Origin: Flavobacteriales bacterium UBA6693
GTDB lineage: Bacteria; Bacteroidota; Bacteroidia; Flavobacteriales; Weeksellaceae
Length of the DNA stretch: 64,000 bases
Direction: 5' to 3'
NCBI GenBank assembly: GCA_002454815.1
Contig: DKJL01000010.1
Span: 186,001 to 250,000 of the forward strand
Both the position numbers and the translations under genes were made by a program. The notes below the pieces were generated by a model. That model made no database searches and was not told the origin of the DNA. It saw only the letters and a list, made by a program, of their open reading frames with translations. This document shows, piece after piece, positions 26,249 through 34,279 of this stretch. The first letter of the stretch is position 1; every line of letters starts with the position of its first letter.

Positions 26249-27112
26249 ATGCCCAAGAAAAAATTACCAAAAAAGACGATCAGGAAAATCCACAGGAAAC
26301 GCCGAAAAAACTATTTTTTGCGTCGTGGACTGCTGCTTTTAATTCTGGTAATTACGCTGGTGGGAACCGGTTTTTATCTGAAAGAAAAAGTGTCATTTTA
26401 TTATGCGCTTTACTTCAACCGTTTTGAGCACGCAAAACTTTCTAATACGGAACAGGAAGAAAACCGCATCAACCGAATCATCGGTGACAATACTGATAAG
26501 ATTTTCGGTATGGATATCTCGCATTATCAGCGTAAGGAAGATATCAGCTGGGATAGCCTCAGCATTGGCAACCGTGCTATTCCGCTGAAGTTTGTGGTAA
26601 TGCGCGCGACCATGGGCAACCGATCTGCCGACCGGCATTTTGATGAGTTTTGGACCAGTGCAAAAAAACACGGACTGATCCGCGGTGCATACCACTTTTA
26701 CCGCGCGGACGAAGATCCCGTTGTACAGGCAAATAATTTTCTTTCCCGTGTAAAACTTGAAAGTGGTAATCTTCCGCCAGTTCTGGATATTGAAAAAATT
26801 CCGCGGCGTAAATCTAAAAAGAAGCTCATCGAAGATCTAAAAATATGGTGTCGAATTATAGAAGAAGCCTACGGCGTAAAACCCATTATCTACACTTATT
26901 ATTACTATCATAAGGATTTTCTGAAAGGAGAATTTGATGAATATCCGCTCTGGCTGGCCAACTATAACGATGTGCCGCAACCTTCGCCCGACAGTGAGTG
27001 GAAGATGTGGCAATTCAGCGAAAATGGAATTGTATACGGCATTAATACCAAGGTGGACCTCAACGTTTTTAATGGAAATCTCTGGTCTTTTAAAAATTTA
27101 ACTTTGGATTGA
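26249..27112 (+). CDS. Membrane-anchored GH25 lysozyme-family hydrolase
   Basis: 287 residues: a strongly basic N-terminus, one membrane helix (RGLLLLILVITLVGTGFYL, about 26-44), a short linker, then a glycoside hydrolase 25 domain with FGMDISHYQ, LKFVVMRATMG, GAYHFYR and the catalytic PPVLDIEK (DxE). GH25 enzymes cut the peptidoglycan glycan chain between N-acetylmuramic acid and N-acetylglucosamine. The anchor places it in the periplasm facing the wall. I prefer ATG 26249 to the TTG at 26240, which lies inside the promoter box. Confidence 0.9.
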   Translation: MPKKKLPKKTIRKIHRKRRKNYFLRRGLLLLILVITLVGTGFYLKEKVSFYYALYFNRFEHAKLSNTEQEENRINRIIGDNTDKIFGMDISHYQRKEDISWDSLSIGNRAIPLKFVVMRATMGNRSADRHFDEFWTSAKKHGLIRGAYHFYRADEDPVVQANNFLSRVKLESGNLPPVLDIEKIPRRKSKKKLIEDLKIWCRIIEEAYGVKPIIYTYYYYHKDFLKGEFDEYPLWLANYNDVPQPSPDSEWKMWQFSENGIVYGINTKVDLNVFNGNLWSFKNLTLD

Positions 27113-27139
27113 TTTAATGCTGATTTTATTTAAATATAA

Positions 27140-27168
27140 AAAACCTTTCAGAAATTCTGAAAGGTTTT
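27140..27168. terminator. Bidirectional terminator between GH25 gene and FMO gene
   Basis: AAAACCTTTCAG pairs perfectly with CTGAAAGGTTTT around AAATT, between convergent genes. Confidence 0.85.
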
Positions 27169-27188
27169 GCTTTTGAGAACAGTCATAA

Positions 27189-28583
27189 TTAAAGGCGATC
27201 GGGGATGGCTTCCTCCTCTTCCGCGGCATAGAGATAACGTTCTTTCGAGTCGTCCAGCTCATCCATCCATTCGGTGTGGTGCACGGCCGCCATGGTGCCC
27301 GTCACGACACTCCGATACGTTTTGTCCCGGTAGGTAAGGATGTTGTCTTCTTTGTCCTGAAGCCATTCTTTAAACATCTCGGCCACCCTGTCTACATTAA
27401 AGTCGGGATAATCCGAAAGCGACAGAAGGTCCTTAATATAATCCGACTGAAAATCTACGTGATCCGCGCCGGTTTCCATCCGGTCGTGTTTTTCCAGCCA
27501 TTTGTCGATATCGCGTCGCCGTTCAGATTGGCCGGGAAGTTCCATCCTGCCCATCATAAATTCGCGCGCTACCCACGCCTGCGCATCGAACATATTAAAA
27601 GTATAGTATTGATCCTGCATTCCCAGATAAATCAGTTCCGGCAGTTCGTTGAAAAATATGCCTTTGTACAGATTGTCCGGATACAGATTGTTTTTCGTTT
27701 TCAAACGGAGCTCGTCGGGCAAGAATGGAAATTTGTGCTGATACCCGGTACACATGATCACGGCGTCAAAATCCTCCGTGGTTCCATCCTTAAAGAATGC
27801 CGTATTGCCTTCAAAATGGGTAACCAGCGGCACTTCCTTGATTCCCTCCGGCCATTCGACACCGATTGGGTTGCTTCGATAACTTAAAGTCACCGATTTT
27901 GCACCGTGCTTATAACACTGTACACCAATGTCTTCCGCCGAATAGCTGCTTCCGATAAGCAACAGATTGCGGTCTTTAAATTTATCCGCACCGCGGAAAT
28001 CGTGGGCATGCATCACCGTGCCCGGGAAATTTTCGATACCTTTAAAATACGGCATATTCGGTGTCGAGAAATGTCCGGATGCCACCACCAGATAATCGAA
28101 TTCTTCTGAATAGGTTTTGTTGATTTTCAAATCGTCCAGGATGACCGTAAATTTCTTGGTAACTTCATCATAACTTACCCATCTGGTCGTGGTGTCGAAG
28201 CGGATATAGTCGCGCGCATTACTTTTTTTGATGCGTCCCTGGATATAATCAAACAACACGGGGCGTGGCGGATAGGAAGAAATAGGCTTTTTGAAGTGTT
28301 CGTCGAAAGAATAATCGGCAAATTCCAGACATTCTTTGGGACCGTTGGACCACAGATATTTGTACATACTTCCGTGCAGCGGTTCTCCATATTTCCCGAC
28401 ACCTGTTCTCCAGGAATAATTCCACATGCCACCCCAGTTATCCTGCTTCTCAAAACAGATAATTTCCGGCATGGCAAAGCCCTGATCGTGAAGCGCTTCG
28501 AATGCGCGTATTTGTGCCAAACCGCTTGGACCGGCACCGATAATCCCAACTCTTTTGTTTGTGGTAACGTTCTTATTGTTCAT
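27189..28583 (-). CDS. tmm: Flavin monooxygenase, trimethylamine monooxygenase (Tmm) type
   Basis: 464 residues, FAD- and NADPH-dependent. FAD motif GIIGAGPSGLAQIRAFEAL near the N-terminus, NADPH motif LLIGSSYSAEDIG near residue 211, and the FMO fingerprint FPGTVMHAHDF (FxGxxxHxxxF). Very close to bacterial Tmm proteins as I recall them from Methylophaga: CFEKQDNWGGMWNYSWRTG, YLWSNGPKECLEFADY and MQDQYYTFNMFDAQAW are shared almost word for word. Tmm oxidises trimethylamine to its N-oxide; other tertiary amines or sulfides are possible substrates. It is a lone gene flanked by about 490 bases of non-coding DNA upstream. Confidence 0.85.
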   Translation of the reverse strand: MNNKNVTTNKRVGIIGAGPSGLAQIRAFEALHDQGFAMPEIICFEKQDNWGGMWNYSWRTGVGKYGEPLHGSMYKYLWSNGPKECLEFADYSFDEHFKKPISSYPPRPVLFDYIQGRIKKSNARDYIRFDTTTRWVSYDEVTKKFTVILDDLKINKTYSEEFDYLVVASGHFSTPNMPYFKGIENFPGTVMHAHDFRGADKFKDRNLLLIGSSYSAEDIGVQCYKHGAKSVTLSYRSNPIGVEWPEGIKEVPLVTHFEGNTAFFKDGTTEDFDAVIMCTGYQHKFPFLPDELRLKTKNNLYPDNLYKGIFFNELPELIYLGMQDQYYTFNMFDAQAWVAREFMMGRMELPGQSERRRDIDKWLEKHDRMETGADHVDFQSDYIKDLLSLSDYPDFNVDRVAEMFKEWLQDKEDNILTYRDKTYRSVVTGTMAAVHHTEWMDELDDSKERYLYAAEEEEAIPDRL

Positions 28584-29076
28584 TAAATATTTTTTTTAAA
28601 AGGGTTCTATCGCTTCGCTAAAAACGTGCGCCCAATAGTGATTAATAGATTAAAAAATTGCACTGCAGAATGCAGAAAGAGAGAGTGTAGAACTCTAAAC
28701 AGAGCAACGATACCAAATTTGTCGTGCTTCTGTCGAATTATGCAATAATGCTAATATACGAAAAATTTTGCGAAATTCCTAATGTGTGTGTTCTAGGAAG
28801 CTTGAGTGCAAAGTAAAGAGCACATTTTCAATCGGTTGAAGATAATACAAAAAAACAGAAAAGATTGTCTTTTCTGTAGTTAGGTATTAAACATGAATTC
28901 GCTCAACCAAAACAGTTTTAAAATTAGTTATTTAAATGAAATAAATAATTACGGAACATTATTTTGCAGATTAATCAAGACTAAAAATTGATTTCAATTA
29001 TTTAATTATTAAAAAAACGAACTTTTTCTGAGGTAATTTATAATGATGAAAAACATCCCGCACTTTTCCGATTACA
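28584..29076. other. Non-coding A/T-rich region upstream of tmm
   Basis: No open frame with coding character. On the tmm side there are two small inverted repeats, CTGCA-GAA-TGCAG (28663-28675) and AGAGT/ACTCT (28682-28696), that could form structure in the tmm leader or be operator sites. A clear minus-strand terminator lies at 28848-28877. No exact TAnnTTTG box was found for tmm; CAAATTTG at about 28714 differs by one base. The 200 bases between the terminator and the rlmF stop hold nothing I recognise. Confidence 0.5.
28848..28877 (-). terminator. Terminator (minus strand) downstream of rlmF
   Basis: Read on the minus strand ACAGAAAAGA-CAA-TCTTTTCTGT is a perfect 10-base-pair hairpin followed by seven T. 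It is about 200 bases past the rlmF stop and separates that gene from tmm. Confidence 0.8.
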
Positions 29077-30033
29077 TTAATCTTTCCAATTGCGGTTCTT
29101 CCACTTTTGCTGTTCTGTTTTGCTAAGGAAACTCCACGCAATAATGTGGCTGGATTTGTTTCCGGTACCCAGCGCAATGCTTTTTACCTGAGTCGCTTCT
29201 TCAGCATTGAGTAGTTTATAAATCCCTTTCAGATTGGATTTTTTGGAAACCAGAGTCGAAAACCAATAGCAATTTTCGCGAAAGCTTTCGCTTTCGGTGA
29301 TCATCTTTTTAATGAATGAAGATTCGCCGCCTTCGCAAATCAGTTCTTTGCTGATGCCGGCGAAATTCAGCTCAGGACTTTCTGTCTTTTTTCCGGAGAG
29401 GTTTTTCACTTTGCGGGCAGATCCTTTTTCTGCTTCTTCTGCCGACGCATGAAAAGGCGGATTACACATAGTGAAATCTACCATTTCATCCTCCTGTAAA
29501 ATTCCTTTAAAAATTGAATTTTCATCTTCCTGCAGGCGCAAAGATACTTTTCCGTGCAAACCGGTGTTGGCATCAATAATCTTTTGTGCGGATTGGAGTG
29601 ATTCCTTATTGATGTCGGAACCGATAAAATTCCAGCCGTATTCAGTAACGCCGATAATGGGGTAGATGGAGCTGGCACCGACACCGATATCGAGTACTGT
29701 AATCTTCTCACCGGTGGGAACCGTTCCGAAATTACTTTGTCCCAATAAATCTGCCATATAATGCAGATAATCAGCGCGCCCCGGAATGGGCGGGCAAAGA
29801 TTTTCGTCCGGGAAATCCCAATTTGTGACGCCGTAATAATGGTGAAGCAGTGCTTTGTTCAGGAGTTTCACTGCATCAGGATCCGCAAAATTAATCGAAT
29901 CCGCACCGTGTTTATTAGGTTTTATATGTTGCTGCAACTTGGGCTCTACCGCAATCAAAGCAGCAAGATCGTAAGGTTCACGGTTTCTGTTGCGGGCATG
30001 AAGGCGCGTTTTTTCCTGAGTTTCTTTGGACAT
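29077..30033 (-). CDS. rlmF: 23S rRNA (adenine-1618-N6)-methyltransferase RlmF
   Basis: SAM-dependent N6-methylation of A1618 in 23S rRNA. N-terminal LHARNRNREPYDLAALIAVE and LLNKALLHHYYGVTNWDFP, SAM-binding VLDIGVGASSIYPIIG, and the catalytic MCNPPFHASAEEA (NPPF) are the RlmF signatures. Start at ATG 30033 (318 residues); the upstream in-frame start at 30060 adds a poor leader. Normal length. Confidence 0.94.
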   Translation of the reverse strand: MSKETQEKTRLHARNRNREPYDLAALIAVEPKLQQHIKPNKHGADSINFADPDAVKLLNKALLHHYYGVTNWDFPDENLCPPIPGRADYLHYMADLLGQSNFGTVPTGEKITVLDIGVGASSIYPIIGVTEYGWNFIGSDINKESLQSAQKIIDANTGLHGKVSLRLQEDENSIFKGILQEDEMVDFTMCNPPFHASAEEAEKGSARKVKNLSGKKTESPELNFAGISKELICEGGESSFIKKMITESESFRENCYWFSTLVSKKSNLKGIYKLLNAEEATQVKSIALGTGNKSSHIIAWSFLSKTEQQKWKNRNWKD

Positions 30034-30156
30034 ACTTTTCGGTTTCTGGTAAAGTCGCAAGTTACGATTCTTTCGCTGGCTATAAATTTATGCAGATTAA
30101 GAGTAAAAATGCATCACGCTAATATCGTCAGGAATCACGAAAATTTTAACATAAAA

Positions 30157-30181
30157 AAAGTGACTTTTATGGGGTCACTTT
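30157..30181 (-). terminator. Terminator (minus strand) of the DUF2383 gene
   Basis: On the minus strand AAAGTGAC pairs with GTCACTTT around a 9-base loop and is followed by a T run, 21 bases past the stop of the DUF2383 gene. Confidence 0.8.
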
Positions 30182-30201
30182 ATTGTTTGAGATGATATTT
30201 C

Positions 30202-30642
30202 TTAAGAAAAACCTTCCATGGTGCGCAGGGTAGCCAGCGCTTCATCCACAGAATGTTTCTGTTTTCTTACGACCTCTTTCACATCTTGCGGCAGAATTTC
30301 GTTATTCAGCACTTCGCCGTATTCCGCAGAGAAAGTTTCTTCACCACGGATACATTCTTCATAAATGTTTTGGTCTCCACTAGAAAACGCATCGCGGATG
30401 GCAATCCAGGTGCGATGTATATCACCGGCTACGCTCGTCCCTTTATCAGGTTCGCCGCCGTATTTAGCGATAAGTGATTTCAGTTCGTGCCCGAAATCAT
30501 AGCGGTTTTTAGATTGTTTTTCGAAGTAGCTTTTCAGGGAAGTATGCTGTATTTTTTCTGCCGCTTCCTTGTAGCCTTTTTCGGCATCGTAGTTTTTCGT
30601 CAGTAAGTCGTTCAGTGCGCTTACAATTTTTTCATTGTCCAT
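30202..30642 (-). CDS. DUF2383 / PA2169-family four-helix-bundle protein
   Basis: 146 residues, ferritin-like helical bundle. LNDLLTKNYDAEKGYKEAAE, HELKSLIAKYGGEPDKGTS and the RGEETFSAEYGEVL helix match the PA2169/DUF2383 family. Glutamates and histidines at helix positions resemble a di-iron site, though binding is unproven. Members are commonly stress-induced in stationary phase; the function is not known. Confidence 0.85.
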   Translation of the reverse strand: MDNEKIVSALNDLLTKNYDAEKGYKEAAEKIQHTSLKSYFEKQSKNRYDFGHELKSLIAKYGGEPDKGTSVAGDIHRTWIAIRDAFSSGDQNIYEECIRGEETFSAEYGEVLNNEILPQDVKEVVRKQKHSVDEALATLRTMEGFS

Positions 30643-30830
30643 TTTGTTTGATTTTTTGATGTTCGTCCCGACTTAGTACAGAAAACATTCCATTTGTTTT
30701 AGTTTGGTGGGAATTAACACAGTTTAACACCGAAAAAGAAATTTACCTTTTTTCCTCTTTAAATGGAAAGTCACGCAAAAGCGACAAAACACCAATGCAC
30801 TTTCACGGTCTTAATTTCCGTACTTTTGCA

Positions 30831-30838
30831 GCTTTCTA
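30831..30838 (+). promoter_or_regulatory. -7 promoter box of the ABC-F gene
   Basis: TACTTTTG matches TAnnTTTG, 21 bases before the ATG at 30860. No -33 TTG at the right distance. Confidence 0.5.
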
Positions 30839-30859
30839 AATCACGCAGCATCAACTACT

Positions 30860-32734
30860 ATGAATTACATTTCAGCGGAAAATTTAACTAAATCCTACGG
30901 TGTTAAAACTCTTTTCAGAGACATTACTTTTCACATCAACGAAGGCGACAAGATCGCCATTGTTGCTAAAAACGGTTCCGGAAAATCGACTTTGCTCAAA
31001 ATCCTCATGGGCACCGAGATCGCGGACGCCGGTACTGTGGTGATTAACAAAGACATTCAGGTGGTTCTGTTCGATCAGGAAATCGATTTCGAAGGCGAGC
31101 TGAACGTGGAAGAATTCATGATGACACTGGATTCCGCGCCAATCATGGCACTCAAAAATTATCATCACGCTTTGCTGACGGAAGATCCCGATGATATGGA
31201 CAAGGCGCTGAATGAGATGGAAATCCACGAGGCCTGGGATCTGGAAAATGAAATGAGCCAGATCCTGACGCAGCTGAAGATCACTGATCTTACGGCAAAG
31301 ATGAAGACGCTTTCCGGCGGCCAAATTAAACGTGTCGCGCTCGCAAAACTTTTGGTAGAAACGCGCGCCCAGCATCGACACACCCTTTTGATCATGGACG
31401 AGCCCACCAACCATCTCGACGTTGACATGGTAGAATGGCTGGAAAATTATCTTTCCAAAGCAATGGTGACGCTTTTATTGGTGACGCACGACCGCTATTT
31501 TCTCGATGCTGTCTGCGATATGATTTGGGAAATTGAAGATTACAATCTCTACGTTCACAATGGCAGCTACGCCACTTATCTGGAAAATAAAATTATACGC
31601 GAGGAAAATATGAGCTCCACCATCGATAAAGCGCAAAACCTTTATAGAAAGGAGCTGGAATGGATGCGGCGTCAGCCCAAGGCACGCACTACGAAATCCA
31701 AATCACGCATCGATTCTTTTTATGAAACCGAAAAAGTCGCCAAAACCGATACGCGTAAAGATAAACTCGAGCTGGATTTTGAGATGAAAAGACTCGGTAA
31801 AAAAATCCTGGAACTTCATAATATCAGCAAAAGTTTTGGAGATAAAGTTTTGCTTAAGAATTTTTCCTACCAGTTTCAACGAGGCGAAAAAGTAGGTATT
31901 GTCGGAAAAAACGGCGCCGGAAAATCCACGCTTTTAAATATTATCCAAGGGCTGGAACCTTATGATGAGGGAGAAATCGAGACCGGCGAAACCATTAAGT
32001 TCGGTTACTTTTCTCAAAAGGGACTGAAGTATAAAGAAGAGCAGCGCGTCATCGATTTTATCAAAGATATTTCGGAAAACTTTCCGCTGGCCAATGGCCG
32101 AACGATATCTGCCTCGCAGTTTCTGCGGTTGTTTTTGTTTGATGATCAAACGCAGTATTCTCCGATTTCAAAACTTTCCGGTGGTGAGAAGCGCCGTCTG
32201 CATCTCATGTATGTGCTTTATCAAAACCCTAATTTTCTCATATTTGATGAGCCTACCAACGATCTGGATCTGCCCACGCTCACGGTTTTAGAAAATTTTC
32301 TGCTGCAGTTTCAGGGAAGTCTGATCATTGTTTCTCACGACCGTTATTTCATGGATCGTATTGTCGATCATGTCCTGGCCTTCGAAGGCGACGGCGTAAT
32401 CAAAGATTTTGTCGGTAATTTTTCTGAGTACCGCGAGAAAAAAGCACAGGACGCGAATAAAAAAGTGCTTCCGGAGAGTGTGCCGGCACCGAAAAAAGAA
32501 GAAAGACCGGCTGCGGAAATTGCACCTTCAAAGAAATTGTCCTTTAAAGAACAGCAGGAACTCAAGAATATCGAAATCGAAATGCCGAAGCTGGAAGGGC
32601 AGCGCGCCGCGATTCTGGAGCAGCTCAATAACGAAACTGATTACGGAAAAATCGCGGAGTTTTCCAAAAATCTTGAGACCATTTCAGAGAAACTGCAGGA
32701 GCTGGAAATGCGCTGGCTGGAACTTCAGGATTAA
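30860..32734 (+). CDS. ABC-F family ATPase (Uup-like)
   Basis: Soluble protein with two ABC ATPase domains and no membrane part. First Walker A AKNGSGKST (near residue 40) with signature LSGGQIKR, second Walker A GKNGAGKST (near residue 352) with LSGGEKRR, the inter-domain linker rich in charged residues, and a C-terminal coiled coil (about 560-624). ABC-F proteins act on ribosomes to resolve stalling or adjust peptidyl transfer. The C-terminal coiled coil favours the Uup type. An amino acid permease gene follows after 18 bases. Confidence 0.9.
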   Translation: MNYISAENLTKSYGVKTLFRDITFHINEGDKIAIVAKNGSGKSTLLKILMGTEIADAGTVVINKDIQVVLFDQEIDFEGELNVEEFMMTLDSAPIMALKNYHHALLTEDPDDMDKALNEMEIHEAWDLENEMSQILTQLKITDLTAKMKTLSGGQIKRVALAKLLVETRAQHRHTLLIMDEPTNHLDVDMVEWLENYLSKAMVTLLLVTHDRYFLDAVCDMIWEIEDYNLYVHNGSYATYLENKIIREENMSSTIDKAQNLYRKELEWMRRQPKARTTKSKSRIDSFYETEKVAKTDTRKDKLELDFEMKRLGKKILELHNISKSFGDKVLLKNFSYQFQRGEKVGIVGKNGAGKSTLLNIIQGLEPYDEGEIETGETIKFGYFSQKGLKYKEEQRVIDFIKDISENFPLANGRTISASQFLRLFLFDDQTQYSPISKLSGGEKRRLHLMYVLYQNPNFLIFDEPTNDLDLPTLTVLENFLLQFQGSLIIVSHDRYFMDRIVDHVLAFEGDGVIKDFVGNFSEYREKKAQDANKKVLPESVPAPKKEERPAAEIAPSKKLSFKEQQELKNIEIEMPKLEGQRAAILEQLNNETDYGKIAEFSKNLETISEKLQELEMRWLELQD

Positions 32735-32752
32735 CCTAAATAGCAACTTTTT

Positions 32753-34129
32753 ATGAATAAAGAGCAAAAGCTGGAAGCCAAATACGGCTTGTTCACTGCC
32801 ATTTCCATGGTTATCGGGCAGGTGATCGGATCCGGAATTTTCTTCAAAGTAGATGATGTACTCGTTGCCACAGAAGGTAATGTTTTGGCAGGTTTGCTTG
32901 GTTTTATAATTGTCGGGGTAAGCGTCGTTTTTGCCGGTATCTCGATGGCGAACTATGCTGAATTATTGCCGCGCGACGGCGGAATTCTCAGTTATGTGAA
33001 TTTCCGTTTCGGCGATACCGCAAGTTTTTTCGTCGGATGGATGTACATGACGTTGTTTTATCCCATACTCACCGCCGTTCTTTTTACCGTTTCCGGGATT
33101 TACATCGCGCATCTTATTTCAGATTATACTGCGTTAACGCCCGGGCAACTGCAGTTCTTGCTGATTGGCTTAATGAATCTCATTATCTTTTTCCTGATTA
33201 ATATTTTCCGGCCCAGAGAAAGCGGGATTTTCCAACAATTCACGACGGTGCTGAAAGTGCTTCCACTGATTTTCATCGCAGCGTTGGGAATTCTAAGTTT
33301 AATGGACAGCGGTACAACGGCGGTAAACCATTTTGCGCAACGTGGCGAGGGATTGCAGACTCAAAGTTTTCTGATGTTGGTGGCAGCCAGTTTTATTCCG
33401 ATATCTTTTGCATTTGATGGCTGGTATATCGCCACGCAGATTTCCGGTGAGATAAAAGATTCGCGGCGCAATCTTCCGCGCGCGCTAATCATCGGCACGG
33501 TTTCCGTGATGGTGATTTATATTTCTTATTATTTGGGCATTGTGCTGCGGATGAGCAGCGCAGATATTATCACGCTCAAGGATACTTATATTACTGAGTT
33601 TGCGCGCAGAATTGCTTCCGACTCCGGCGCGCTGCTGATGCAGTTGTTCATCATAATTTCTGTGCTGGGCACATCGAACGGTTTACTGCTGGCGACGATC
33701 CGCGTTCCCTATCAGTTTTCTAATTTGCCTAAATCGCGTAAAGTATTAAATCTGGACAAGGTGAACGCGCGCACAAAGATGCCTGTGAACAGCGCACTTC
33801 TTGGTGCCGCAATCGTTTTGTTTTATATGTTGATTTATTACTTTACGAATACCGAAATATTTTTTACAAAGCGAAATTTCGATTTGTCGGCAATTCCTAT
33901 CGTATTTATCTATATCGTAAACGGTGCGCTTTTTCTCGGTTTGTTTAAATTGATACGTGCGCGTTCGTTCTCCGGCAATGCATTAATAAAAAAAATCATG
34001 GCAATTATTGCTGTTTTCGGAATTGTAGTAGTGCTGTTCGGAACTTTCAGTTCGCCAAATGGGATCACTTATTTTATGATTAACGTAGGTTTTATGCTTA
34101 CTGCATTCGCGCTGATGCGCAAAAAATGA
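32753..34129 (+). CDS. APC-superfamily amino acid permease
   Basis: 458 residues with about 12 membrane helices. The first helix contains the substrate-binding GQVIGSGIFFKVDDVL (G-S-G-I-F unwound segment), and the sixth the FAFDGWYIATQISGEIK region typical of LAT/APC amino acid transporters. Substrate cannot be stated. It follows the ABC-F gene closely and is probably read from the same promoter. Confidence 0.9.
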   Translation: MNKEQKLEAKYGLFTAISMVIGQVIGSGIFFKVDDVLVATEGNVLAGLLGFIIVGVSVVFAGISMANYAELLPRDGGILSYVNFRFGDTASFFVGWMYMTLFYPILTAVLFTVSGIYIAHLISDYTALTPGQLQFLLIGLMNLIIFFLINIFRPRESGIFQQFTTVLKVLPLIFIAALGILSLMDSGTTAVNHFAQRGEGLQTQSFLMLVAASFIPISFAFDGWYIATQISGEIKDSRRNLPRALIIGTVSVMVIYISYYLGIVLRMSSADIITLKDTYITEFARRIASDSGALLMQLFIIISVLGTSNGLLLATIRVPYQFSNLPKSRKVLNLDKVNARTKMPVNSALLGAAIVLFYMLIYYFTNTEIFFTKRNFDLSAIPIVFIYIVNGALFLGLFKLIRARSFSGNALIKKIMAIIAVFGIVVVLFGTFSSPNGITYFMINVGFMLTAFALMRKK

Positions 34130-34144
34130 CAAATGTCATGTTTT
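34123..34144 (+). terminator. Hairpin overlapping the permease stop codon
   Basis: AAAATGAC pairs with GTCATGTTTT around AAAT, followed by T-rich DNA. The stop codon lies in the left arm. It insulates the TonB receptor gene from read-through. Confidence 0.5.
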
Positions 34145-34187
34145 GTAAGTCTGTTCATTTTCAAACATTTAAATTAAACAGAGAAGG

Positions 34188-34212
34188 TTTATTTAGAATA
34201 ATTCAAAATAAA
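34188..34212. promoter_or_regulatory. Fur-like operator palindrome
   Basis: The core ATTTAGAATAATTCAAAAT with flanking TTT and AAA arms is a 25-base inverted repeat with a single mismatched pair besides the centre. It ends one base before the -33 TTG of the TonB receptor promoter, so a bound repressor would block RNA polymerase. The A/T-rich form with AGAAT/ATTC half-sites resembles Fur boxes; the assignment is inference. Confidence 0.55.
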
Positions 34213-34213
34213 A

Positions 34214-34244
34214 TTGCCCATGTTCAGGGTGTTTTTTACATTTG
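34214..34244 (+). promoter_or_regulatory. Promoter of the siderophore receptor gene
   Basis: TTG (34214-34216), 20 bases, TACATTTG (34237-34244): an exact match to TTG-N17-23-TAnnTTTG, with the ATG 35 bases further on. Confidence 0.75.
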
Positions 34245-34279
34245 CCCCGTTATTTTAATTCAGTCTAAATAAACATCCC

